This document shows positions 47,896-55,844 of a stretch of 64,000 bases of DNA, piece after piece. Source of the DNA: Methylocapsa sp. D3K7 (GTDB lineage Bacteria; Pseudomonadota; Alphaproteobacteria; Rhizobiales; Beijerinckiaceae); the NCBI RefSeq assembly GCF_029855125.1, contig NZ_CP123229.1:744001-808000 (forward strand). Direction: 5' to 3'. Numbering within the stretch: the stretch's first letter is position 1; each line of letters opens with the position of its first letter. The position numbers and the translations under genes were made by a program. A model generated the notes under the pieces. That model did no database searches. It had not been told where the DNA came from and saw only the letters and a list, made by a program, of their open reading frames with translations.

Positions 47896-48351
47896 ATGGA
47901 TCTCGCCGACCTTATCGAACCGGACCGGGTGGTTTTTGCCGCCCGCGCCAGCAACAAACAACAATTGCTTCAGGATCTCGCATCGCGCGCCGCCACCCTC
48001 CTCAGTCTCGATGCGCGGGGGATTTTCGATGCCTTGCAGGCCCGCGAGGGGTTGGGCTCCACCGGCCTTGGCAATGGTTTTGCGCTGCCGCATGCCCGCA
48101 TCGACGGACTGAGCCGGCTTTTCGGCATGTTCACGCGACTGAACCGGCCAATTCATTTCGACTCGATTGACGGCAAGCCGGTTGATCTCGTGTTTCTTTT
48201 GCTCATCCCGGCAATTGCAGGGAGCGAACACCTTGGCGCACTTGCCGCGATTTCACGGCAATTGCGGGACCAGCAGTTCACGACGGAACTTCGCAAGGCG
48301 AGCAACGCCACAGCCCTTTGCAAGCTTTTGTGTGCTCCACGGCATGCATGA
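47896..48351 (+). CDS. PTS EIIA protein, PtsN-like (EIIA-Ntr)
   Basis: A 151-residue EIIA-Ntr domain protein with the phosphorylatable His66 in GNGFALPHARIDGL. The rest of the fold is typical (VDLVFLLLIPAIAGSEHLGALAAISRQLRD). It lies 76 bp after kdpE on the same strand. In E. coli and rhizobia, unphosphorylated EIIA-Ntr binds KdpD and affects kdp expression. Clustering here suggests a dedicated copy linking phosphorelay state to potassium uptake (inference). A second, general ptsN would normally lie with rpoN elsewhere. Confidence 0.88.
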   Translation: MDLADLIEPDRVVFAARASNKQQLLQDLASRAATLLSLDARGIFDALQAREGLGSTGLGNGFALPHARIDGLSRLFGMFTRLNRPIHFDSIDGKPVDLVFLLLIPAIAGSEHLGALAAISRQLRDQQFTTELRKASNATALCKLLCAPRHA

Positions 48352-48504
48352 CCTAGGAACTATAGGGTGCTGCTACCCCGGATGACGCGATCAACCTGGC
48401 CTACGGCAGCGCCGCCAGCACTGTTTTACCGCCAGATAATGAAGGAAAGATCTTTCGCGAGCAGTCCTGACATGCCACTGCCTCGTTCGTTCGGTTTGCG
48501 GGCA

Positions 48505-48550
48505 CCAATCGTACCAAAATGTTTCACGTGAAACGTTTTGGTACGATTGG
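48505..48550. other. 46-bp palindrome containing a parS-like centromere site
   Basis: The core at 48520-48535, TGTTTCACGTGAAACG, differs at one base from the canonical parS consensus bound by ParB. It is centred in a longer palindrome whose 15-base outer arms (CCAATCGTACCAAAA and its exact complement) are perfect. The only mismatch in 46 bp is the outermost pair of the parS core. parS sites normally lie near the chromosome origin and nucleate ParB spreading for segregation. Confidence 0.8.
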
Positions 48551-48699
48551 CCGGAAATTTCTTGAAAGTTCTTGCACATCTGGCTGCTCTGTCGAGATGT
48601 GCGATCTACTTACAAACCTGTCTGGTTGGCGGTTTACGGCGTTGGAAAATCTTCATCACGATACCGGCCAGGAACGCCCTTTCGAGCCCAGTTGAGCAA

Positions 48700-49524
48700 T
48701 CACCGGAACCCCTCGAAGGACACCGGGGTCCATCCCGCGAACTCCATTTCAACGGCGAAAGCCGTCCCGCGCGCGATCAACTGATCTTTCTTGCCTGTGC
48801 CGCTGACTTGCGTTGCCGCGTTGCTGGCGACATCGGCGACCGTGACTCCAGCGACAACGGCGCGGCCATTGTGTTGGAGGCCGCGAATGCGTCCTGCAAC
48901 GGGAGAGACCACCTCTGTCACACCGATAACCCCCAAAGGCTCGTTCGCGCTCACTGTCTCGCCGATCATTCTTCCCGTCGAAAAAATCCCGGTTTCCAAT
49001 GCGGCGGCGAGGTGAGAGTCTTCCAGACTTCTGTCCTGCTCGCTGCGTGAGGGAGTGCGCGCAGCACCGCTCCGGAGGATGGCACCAACGTCTGGGCCAA
49101 AAGTCTCGATGACAAGATCGCAATCGGCGCCGGCGATCGCTCCTGGCCCCAAGGCGATCGTTAGCTCGGCATAGCTTTTGATCCGTTCGCGGCGGCGTTC
49201 TCTTGGCGGTTGGGCATCGATGATCACATCCCAGGGCCACCGTTCGACAACTTCGGCGAGAGGATGCGTCAGAACGGGAATAAACATGCGATTGCCGAGG
49301 CCGATCAGAAAGTCGGAGCTGAGGTCCGCGCGGCGCGCCTGGACGCCGTCGAGCATCGCCGCACCGTCGTACCAGGCATCGGCAAAGGCCATTTTCCGCC
49401 GCAGCGTTGTTGGCGGTGCCGGCTGGTGAATTGCAACGCTGTAGCCAGACAGGAGGAGCATGCGCGCCACCGCTGAAGCCGTTTCGTCGATTCCGAACAC
49501 AAGAACACATTTTTGGTCGGTCAT
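48700..49524 (-). CDS. YqeB/EF2563-like molybdenum-hydroxylase accessory protein
   Basis: A 274-residue protein from the ATG at 49524 (upstream in-frame starts reach 49578). It resembles the EF2563/YqeB family, which occurs with selenium-dependent molybdenum hydroxylases. The N-terminus has a Rossmann-like start (VLVFGIDETASAVARMLLLSGYSVAI) and the RRKMAFADAWYDG segment. Later parts are VPVLTHPLAEVV, the family motif ALGPGAIAGADCDLVIET and the C-terminal barrel-like VTEVVSPVAGRIRGL. No molybdenum hydroxylase or selenophosphate gene is nearby. The assignment rests on motif recall. Confidence 0.6.
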   Translation of the reverse strand: MTDQKCVLVFGIDETASAVARMLLLSGYSVAIHQPAPPTTLRRKMAFADAWYDGAAMLDGVQARRADLSSDFLIGLGNRMFIPVLTHPLAEVVERWPWDVIIDAQPPRERRRERIKSYAELTIALGPGAIAGADCDLVIETFGPDVGAILRSGAARTPSRSEQDRSLEDSHLAAALETGIFSTGRMIGETVSANEPLGVIGVTEVVSPVAGRIRGLQHNGRAVVAGVTVADVASNAATQVSGTGKKDQLIARGTAFAVEMEFAGWTPVSFEGFR

Positions 49525-49654
49525 AGGTCCGGCTTTTGGCAAGGACATGTCAGATACGCGTAACCAAGCAAATTTCAAGCCGCACCCCGGCTGCTCTGCA
49601 CCCGTTGCGCAATGGCATCAGCATCGGCGTCTTCGCGTGGTGTCTTACCCAAAG

Positions 49655-49906
49655 TTAGCAATTGGATCCCCAACAGTTGTTATTATCGTCAAAACCGTGC
49701 GTTCGAGAATAAAATCCGTAGTCCTTGTCGAACGGCACCCAATATTGTTGAGGGGTCACCGCTATTGCCGGGCCTTGATAGCCGTATCCTTGATAGCCAT
49801 AGCCTTGATAGCCGAAGCCGTAGGGCTGCGCTGGATAATACTGTTGGGCGCTCGTCCCCATGGTCATAAGCAACAGTGCGATTGCCGCGATTTTAAAATT
49901 TCCCAT
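49655..49906 (-). CDS. Small exported protein with YQGYG repeats
   Basis: Starting at the ATG at 49906 (AAGGAA upstream) gives 83 residues. A signal peptide (NFKIAAIALLLMTMGTSAQQ) leads into tandem YQGYG units rich in Tyr, Gly and Gln. The C-terminal part has VPFDKDYGFYSR and ends NNCWGSNC with two cysteines. Probably a cell-surface or periplasmic small protein; function unknown. Confidence 0.65.
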   Translation of the reverse strand: MGNFKIAAIALLLMTMGTSAQQYYPAQPYGFGYQGYGYQGYGYQGPAIAVTPQQYWVPFDKDYGFYSRTHGFDDNNNCWGSNC

Positions 49907-50143
49907 TTTCAAATTCCTTTTCTGGGCTACGTCATGCGCATATCCGGTAGTTGGAGAAACTAAGTCCTTAAACCCGGGCAAAATATCCGGATCGTAATAG
50001 CCGGTTCCGGCCTCCGACTTCCTCGCGGAAGCTCCATATATAGAGCAATCTGTATGTACTATGTAGAGGAGGCCACTGCATCTCCTAAACCCAAGTTGAA
50101 GCCAGGACCGCTGTGAGCGCGGCGGTGATAGGATTTGAGACTT

Positions 50144-50656
50144 CTATGGCGATGGATGAGGCGGAAGAGTATTTGCCGTTGGGATTGGCGGCGGGACGTG
50201 ATTGGCGACGGGCGGCAAGGACTTCAAATAGATCGCGATGGACTGCGCATCCACAAGGTCCAATTTGTTGAACTGCGACCGCCACGGCATAGCCGGCGAA
50301 AGAATCCGGCCCATCGGTGTGCTGCCCTCTTTCAGAGCCTTGACGATATCATCGATGCTCCAACTGCCGATACCTGTCTGCACATCCGGCGTAATATTGG
50401 GAGGATAAACTCTGCCTAAGGGTCCAGCAGGGATCGGATGATTGCCGCCGGTCAAAAGCTGTCCGGTCAAAACATTTCCATCCTCACTGCGCGGCGAATG
50501 GCATCCGACGCACCCCGTGATCATGGCGAGATAGGCCCCTCTTGCGCGCATGTCATCGGCTTCCCCATGTGCCATGCGCGAAGAGGACGCCGATAGAGTC
50601 ATCGCGGCGAGGAACGCAAAAAGTCTCGCCACCAACGTCGGCCGGCGGTGCCACAT
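50144..50656 (-). CDS. Exported mono-haem c-type cytochrome
   Basis: Starting at the ATG at 50656 gives 170 residues; upstream in-frame starts exist and none has a clear ribosome site. A signal segment (ARLFAFLAAMTLSASS) is followed by a class I cytochrome c domain. It has haem motif CVGCH, YPPNITPDVQTGIGSWSIDDIVKAL and a Met ligand candidate in PAMPW. It resembles the cytochrome subunits of membrane dehydrogenases, but no dehydrogenase gene is adjacent. A Pro-rich tail ends it. Confidence 0.8.
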   Translation of the reverse strand: MWHRRPTLVARLFAFLAAMTLSASSSRMAHGEADDMRARGAYLAMITGCVGCHSPRSEDGNVLTGQLLTGGNHPIPAGPLGRVYPPNITPDVQTGIGSWSIDDIVKALKEGSTPMGRILSPAMPWRSQFNKLDLVDAQSIAIYLKSLPPVANHVPPPIPTANTLPPHPSP

Positions 50657-50836
50657 GGGAAGGCAACGAGTGGAAGATGGGTGGCGGCACCAATTGGAGC
50701 TGATACGCTTTTGGCCACCGATAACTGCCATCAGCGTCATCCCTTCACATACCGGCAAAGGTGTCGACGCGATCACCATAGGGTCACCAAAAACGGGCGG
50801 GAGCCCAGTGTTTGATGTCTAACTCATCGATTTTGA

Positions 50837-50912
<76 letters not shown>

Positions 50913-51041
50913 ATCAAAGCGGATTGCCCTTCACGCGCTCTGGTGGCGGGAACAAGCAACCCCGGCTTTAGCAAACGATCGGCCCCCTGTCCAGCGGGCG
51001 CCCACCGGAAGCCCTGCGAGGAAAAAACTTCGACCAAGCGT

Positions 51042-53111
51042 CTATTGCGGCGATCCGGCAAGGCCGCGTTTGCGCAACAATGCGCCGGGCGCCGCGGCGC
51101 GGCCGCGGAACGCCTGATAGGCGTCTTCCGGGTCGCGGCTGAATCCAGAAGAATAAACATGGTCATGCAGCCTTTGCGCGAGCGCGGGATCGAAAATATC
51201 GCCGCTCGTCTCAAACGCTTCGAACCCGTCAGCATCCAGAATTTCCGACCAGAGATAGCTATAATAGCCCGCCGAATAGGAATCTCCCGAAAAGATATGC
51301 TGAAAATGCGGCGTGCGGTGGCGCATGATGATCGATGCAGGCATGCCAAGCTTTTCGAGCTGCTTTGTTTCAAAGGCGGTGATATCAATCGCATCCGCGC
51401 CAGGTTCGAGATGCAATGCCAGATCAACCAGAGCCGAAGCCGCATATTCGACCGTCGCGAACCCCTGGTTGAACAAGCGCGCCGCAAGCAGCCGTTGCAG
51501 CAGCGCCTCCGGGATTGCCTCGCCGGTCTCTTGGTGGACAGCGAAGCGGCGCAGCACCTCCGGCTGCTCCAGCCAGTGCTCGTAAAGCTGCGAGGGAAAT
51601 TCGACGAAATCGCGGGAAACATTGGTGCCGGAGAGCAACGGATAGGTCACATCGGACAACATGCCGTGCAACGCATGGCCGAACTCATGAAAAAGTGTCC
51701 GTGCATCGTCGAAGCTCAAGAGACAGGCTTCGCCCTGTCCGGCCTTGGCAAAATTCAGCACATTGACGACGATCGGCAGCACGTCTCCATCGAGCTTTTG
51801 CTGGGCACGAAAACTGCTCATCCAGGCGCCGCTGCGTTTTGACGGCCGCGCGAAATAATCGCCGATGAACAGCGCCGCCTCTTGTCCGTTGGACCTTATG
51901 ACGCTCCAGCACCGCACGTCGTCATGATACAGCGGCACGTCCTTGCGCTCGGTGAAGGAAAGTCCGAACAGGCGGTTGGCGGTGAAGAACGCCGCCTCAA
52001 TCATTTTGTCGAGCTGGAAATAGGGTTTGATTTCGGCTTCATCGAGGTCAAAGGAAGCCTTGCGGCGCTTTTCGCTGTAATAGCGCCAATCCCACGGCGC
52101 GACCGCGAAGTTGCCGCCCTCGCTGGCGGCGATGTCTTGAAGAGCCCCCTCCTCGCGCTGCGCCTGCGCCAGGGCCGGCGCCCAGACCTGATGCAAAAGC
52201 CCAAGCGCCGCTTGCGGGGTTTTTGCCATCGAGTCGGCAAGCTTAAAATGGGCGAAACTCTCATAGCCGAGCAGCTTTGCGCGCTCCGCCCGCAGTTGCA
52301 CCATTTCGGCGGCGATGGCGCGGTTGTCGGTCAACCCGCCGGTTTCGCCGCGCCGCGCCCAGGCGGTGAACGCTTTTTCCCGGAGATCGCGGCGCGCCGA
52401 GAATTGCAAAAATGGCTCGATGCTCGATCGCGAAAGGGTGATGCCATGCTTCCCCGGAACACCCCGGTCGGCCGCTGTTTGCACCGCGGCGGAAACGAGC
52501 GAAGCGGGAAGTCCCGCAAGATCGTCAGCGTCCGCGAGCACCAGCATATAGGCCTTCTCATCGGCGAGAACGTTTTGCCCGAATTTGATGCCGAGCGTGG
52601 CGAGGCGTTCGTTGATTTCCGCCAGCCGCGCCTTGCTTGCGTCCGGCAAGCCGCCGCCATTGCGCACAAAGGCGGTGTGATAGCGATCGAGAACCCTCAG
52701 CTGTTCGGCGTCAATGCCGAGTTCGTCTTTACGCGCATGAAGCGCGGCGATCCGGCGAAACAGCAGATCGTTCAGATAAATTTCACTGTGATGGCGGGCG
52801 AGACGCGGGCCGATCTCGCGTTCCATCTCTTGTAGCTCTTCATTGGTATCGGCGGCGGCGAGATTGAAGAAAACGCCTGCCACGCGATCCAAATCGGTGC
52901 CGCTCCGCTCAAGCGCCGCGATTGTATTTTCGAACGCCGGCGGCTCAGAATTGTTCGCGATGGCTTGCACTTCGGCTTGCGCCCTCGCCAGGGCTGTCTC
53001 GAAAGCTTCCCCGAAATCGCTTGGCCTCAAGCGATCGAACGGGGGAGCTTCAAAAGGCCCGGTCCATGGTGCGAGCAGCGGGTTTGCCTCGGGAGAATTT
53101 TTCTGATCCAT
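51042..53111 (-). CDS. M3-family zinc metallopeptidase (oligopeptidase A/Dcp type)
   Basis: Cytoplasmic oligopeptidase degrading short peptides. From the ATG at 53111 the product has 689 residues (an upstream GTG/ATG at 53189 adds 26 without family similarity). The zinc site is HEFGH in ARTLFHEFGHALHGMLS, with the downstream Glu in SRDFVEFPSQLYEHW. The N-terminal helical part is typical (FENTIAALERSGTDLDRV). No signal peptide. It could be prlC- or dcp-like; the two are hard to separate by eye. Confidence 0.92.
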   Translation of the reverse strand: MDQKNSPEANPLLAPWTGPFEAPPFDRLRPSDFGEAFETALARAQAEVQAIANNSEPPAFENTIAALERSGTDLDRVAGVFFNLAAADTNEELQEMEREIGPRLARHHSEIYLNDLLFRRIAALHARKDELGIDAEQLRVLDRYHTAFVRNGGGLPDASKARLAEINERLATLGIKFGQNVLADEKAYMLVLADADDLAGLPASLVSAAVQTAADRGVPGKHGITLSRSSIEPFLQFSARRDLREKAFTAWARRGETGGLTDNRAIAAEMVQLRAERAKLLGYESFAHFKLADSMAKTPQAALGLLHQVWAPALAQAQREEGALQDIAASEGGNFAVAPWDWRYYSEKRRKASFDLDEAEIKPYFQLDKMIEAAFFTANRLFGLSFTERKDVPLYHDDVRCWSVIRSNGQEAALFIGDYFARPSKRSGAWMSSFRAQQKLDGDVLPIVVNVLNFAKAGQGEACLLSFDDARTLFHEFGHALHGMLSDVTYPLLSGTNVSRDFVEFPSQLYEHWLEQPEVLRRFAVHQETGEAIPEALLQRLLAARLFNQGFATVEYAASALVDLALHLEPGADAIDITAFETKQLEKLGMPASIIMRHRTPHFQHIFSGDSYSAGYYSYLWSEILDADGFEAFETSGDIFDPALAQRLHDHVYSSGFSRDPEDAYQAFRGRAAAPGALLRKRGLAGSPQ

Positions 53112-53462
53112 GAAGGGGCAACCAATTTTGTGAGATGCTCCCTCTTCATAGCAAAGGAACTGGTATCTCGCCAAACGCGCCTTCTTCAACGCACTCGGCC
53201 ACCCATAAAAAGCTGGAAAGTGGAAAGGCCCAGGACCTCTTTCCCTGGGCCATTGCGATGGGACACGAGTCAGTTGGTCAACTGAAACGTCGTGCTTCCC
53301 AAAAGCGCCTTCAGCGCCGTTCGAGATGCGCTGAAAGTATTGTTATTTGCAATAATATAACGAAAAATGGGCCGGTTGGATGCACTCAGCCGCGGTTAAG
53401 CGTCGCAGTTAAAATTACTACACCGATAGTATCTGGCGGCAGTCCTCAGAGGGCCGAGGGAC
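53112..53462. other. Gap between the Mrp gene and the M3 peptidase gene
   Basis: About 350 bp with no convincing ORF, repeat or strong hairpin. It should hold the peptidase promoter on the reverse strand. A more A+T-rich patch lies at 53335-53430. Confidence 0.4.
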
Positions 53463-54533
53463 TTACTCGATCACGATTTTCGGCGCAGCGCGGGCGCGGC
53501 CCTTTTCGAGACTGGCTTTGACCTGCGCCGCGATGTCCCGATAGATCTTTGCGTGTGCACCATCTTCGGTCGCTGCGACCGGGCGCCCCGCATCGGACTG
53601 TTCACGAATCGCGATGTCAAGCGGCACTTCGCCGAGGAAAGGCACGCCAAATTTGGCGGCTTCCTCTCGCGCGCCGCCATGCGCGAAAATGTCCGAACGA
53701 CCGCCGCAATGGGGGCAAAGAAAATAGCTCATGTTTTCGACGATGCCCAGCACAGGCACATCGACCTTGCGGAACATGGCGATGCCGCGCCGCGCATCGA
53801 TCAGAGCAAGATCCTGCGGGGTCGATACGATGACTGCGCCAGCGAGCGGCACATTCTGTGCCAGGCTCAATTGCGCGTCGCCGGTGCCGGGTGGCATATC
53901 AACGACCAAGCAATCAAGCTCGCCCCAGGTGACATCGCGAAGCAATTGCTGAATCGCCGAAACGACCATCGGCCCGCGCCAAATCATCGCCTCTTGCTCG
54001 CTGACGAGGAAGCCAATCGACATCGCCTTGAGACCATAGGCGGTGAGTGGCTTGAGCGAGCGTCCATCAGCCTCAGGCTTTCCCTGGAGGCCAAGAAGGC
54101 GCGGGAGTGAAGGCCCATAAATATCTGCGTCGAGAATGCCCACCCGCCAACCTTGTGTCAAAAGGCCAAGCGCGAGATTGACACTGGTCGTCGATTTGCC
54201 GACACCCCCCTTGCCCGAGGCGACGGCGATGATGTTGGAAATTCCCGGAATCGCGATGCCGCGCGGCGGCGCGGCTTTCGGCGGCGCCTGTTTTTCGGCG
54301 GTTAGGCTTACCAGCGCATTGGCGACACCGTCCAGCTTCCTGACCGCGGCCTCGGCAGCAGCGCGCATCGGCTCGAGCGCCACCGATTGGCTAGGATCGA
54401 TTGCGATCGACAGATAAACCCTTCCGTCCTTGATCGAAAGACCCGCGAGCGCGCCAGACTGCGGCAGCGCTGTCTTGCCATCGGGACCTGGAACTGATTG
54501 CAGCGCTGTGAGAACGTCTTGTTCACTAGGCAT
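53463..54533 (-). CDS. Iron-sulfur cluster carrier ATPase (Mrp/ApbC, NBP35-like)
   Basis: P-loop ATPase that holds and transfers [4Fe-4S] clusters to apoproteins. The 356-residue product has an N-terminal MIP18/DUF59-like domain (about residues 1-90) and the deviant Walker A GKGGVGKST. It also has LDADIYGPSLPRLLG, DMPPGTGDAQL and the bridging-cluster CxxC in YFLCPHCGG. Domain order and length are typical. A known alternative name is ApbC. Confidence 0.94.
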   Translation of the reverse strand: MPSEQDVLTALQSVPGPDGKTALPQSGALAGLSIKDGRVYLSIAIDPSQSVALEPMRAAAEAAVRKLDGVANALVSLTAEKQAPPKAAPPRGIAIPGISNIIAVASGKGGVGKSTTSVNLALGLLTQGWRVGILDADIYGPSLPRLLGLQGKPEADGRSLKPLTAYGLKAMSIGFLVSEQEAMIWRGPMVVSAIQQLLRDVTWGELDCLVVDMPPGTGDAQLSLAQNVPLAGAVIVSTPQDLALIDARRGIAMFRKVDVPVLGIVENMSYFLCPHCGGRSDIFAHGGAREEAAKFGVPFLGEVPLDIAIREQSDAGRPVAATEDGAHAKIYRDIAAQVKASLEKGRARAAPKIVIE

Positions 54534-54693
54534 CCCGAAGCAGCTCCGCGTGGTGAGAGAGGTGGTTTATAGGGGCCCAGCGCAAACAGTTCAAGATCAA
54601 GGCGTTCAAGCAAGGGCAAACGCTGCTCTTTGCCCTATTTGTGCGAACCAGAATTGATCCTATATAGGCGCCGCCACTTTTGAAACGAACGGA

Positions 54694-55545
54694 ATGAAAG
54701 CAACGTTAGAGGAGATTGTGTTGGACTTGAAAAGCGACCGTGTGCGGCTCTTGTCCGGACTATTGGTCCTCTGTTTGGAGAGTTTCTTGCTCTCAAGTTT
54801 CGTTTGGCCGCAAACTGCTTCCGCCGTGGAAGGCGTTAAGGGCCTCTGGCGAACCGTGAGAATTGCCAGCGAAGGCGCCCGGCCTCCCTATAATTATCTG
54901 GAGCATAACAAGCTCGCCGGTTTCGAAATCGACCTGGCGCATGATTTATGTACACGGATGAAGGTGTCCTGCAGCTTCACGACGCAGGATTGGGACGGGC
55001 TGATTCCCGGCCTTCTCGCACATCATTACGATGCGATCATGGCAGCGATGGAAATCACCGACTCGGCCCGCAAGAAAATAGCTTTCAGCAAACCCTACAT
55101 TCGCATGCCATCAGCGTTTCTGATCCCGAAACAGCACATGACCCTGGATACGACTCCAGCGGGCATGGTTGGGAAAGCCATTGGCGTCGAGTCGGGCGGA
55201 ACTCATCAGGCTTATGTCGAAGATATTTACAAACAATCGGAAATTCACGCCTATGCGTCTCTTGAGGAAGCCATTCTCGATCTCGCCGAGGGGCGGCTCG
55301 ATACCATAATCGGCGACAAGGATGCACTCACGGATTACATGAAGAAACGCAAGGAGGCGCAATGCTGCATCCTTGGTTCTGATGTGCCGCGCGATCCAGT
55401 CTATTTTGGCGATGGGATCGGCATTGGTCTGCGCGTGGAAGACAAGACCCTCAAAGCCATGTTCGAGAAAGCTCTCGATTCTTGCGTGGCGGATGGCACT
55501 TTCACCAAAATCCGCGCCAAATATTTCGACTTCAATATCAACTAA
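54694..55545 (+). CDS. Extracellular solute-binding protein, family 3 (amino-acid type)
   Basis: Periplasmic binding protein of the lysine/arginine/ornithine or octopine type. The 283-residue product has a hydrophobic signal region (about residues 18-45). The SBP_bac_3 pattern follows: ARPPYNYLEHNKLAGFEIDLAHDLCTRM, the WDGLIPGLLAHHYDAIMAAMEIT region and FSKPYIR. ABC permease and ATPase genes are absent beside it, so it is an orphan binding protein. Ligand not certain. Confidence 0.88.
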   Translation: MKATLEEIVLDLKSDRVRLLSGLLVLCLESFLLSSFVWPQTASAVEGVKGLWRTVRIASEGARPPYNYLEHNKLAGFEIDLAHDLCTRMKVSCSFTTQDWDGLIPGLLAHHYDAIMAAMEITDSARKKIAFSKPYIRMPSAFLIPKQHMTLDTTPAGMVGKAIGVESGGTHQAYVEDIYKQSEIHAYASLEEAILDLAEGRLDTIIGDKDALTDYMKKRKEAQCCILGSDVPRDPVYFGDGIGIGLRVEDKTLKAMFEKALDSCVADGTFTKIRAKYFDFNIN

Positions 55546-55844
55546 CAAAGTTATTTAGGAGCGGAGCTGTTTAGCAACTCAGGCAAAAGCCGTGTTGTTC
55601 GCCGTCTTAGCCGAGACTCAAAATAGGAAACTCCCATCGCTCTTCCTGTCGCGCGGAGAATTTTTATGAACATTATTGATAGTTCACTATTTTATCTACG
55701 CAATAACTAATAGCTATCTAGTATGTATTGTTATTTGTTAGCAATGGCATAGACCCATTCACTCTCAAGGTTACGCTCTGGACCTCGCCCATCCTCTCTG
55801 GTAAATCTGGCAGTACCGTAGCCATTGTGTGCAGAGGAGTTCGA
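55546..55844. other. A+T-rich gap before the beta-propeller gene
   Basis: About 300 bp, strongly A+T-rich at 55660-55740 (repeated TA/TT runs such as ACTAATAGCTATCTAGTA), unlike the flanking genes. No ORF is convincing. It could carry the promoter and may mark the edge of transferred DNA. Confidence 0.4.

Noticed and set aside
51882-52835. 317-codon forward frame opposite the M3 peptidase
   Set aside because: Antisense shadow; Arg-rich and without motifs, while the peptidase frame has HEFGH and full length.
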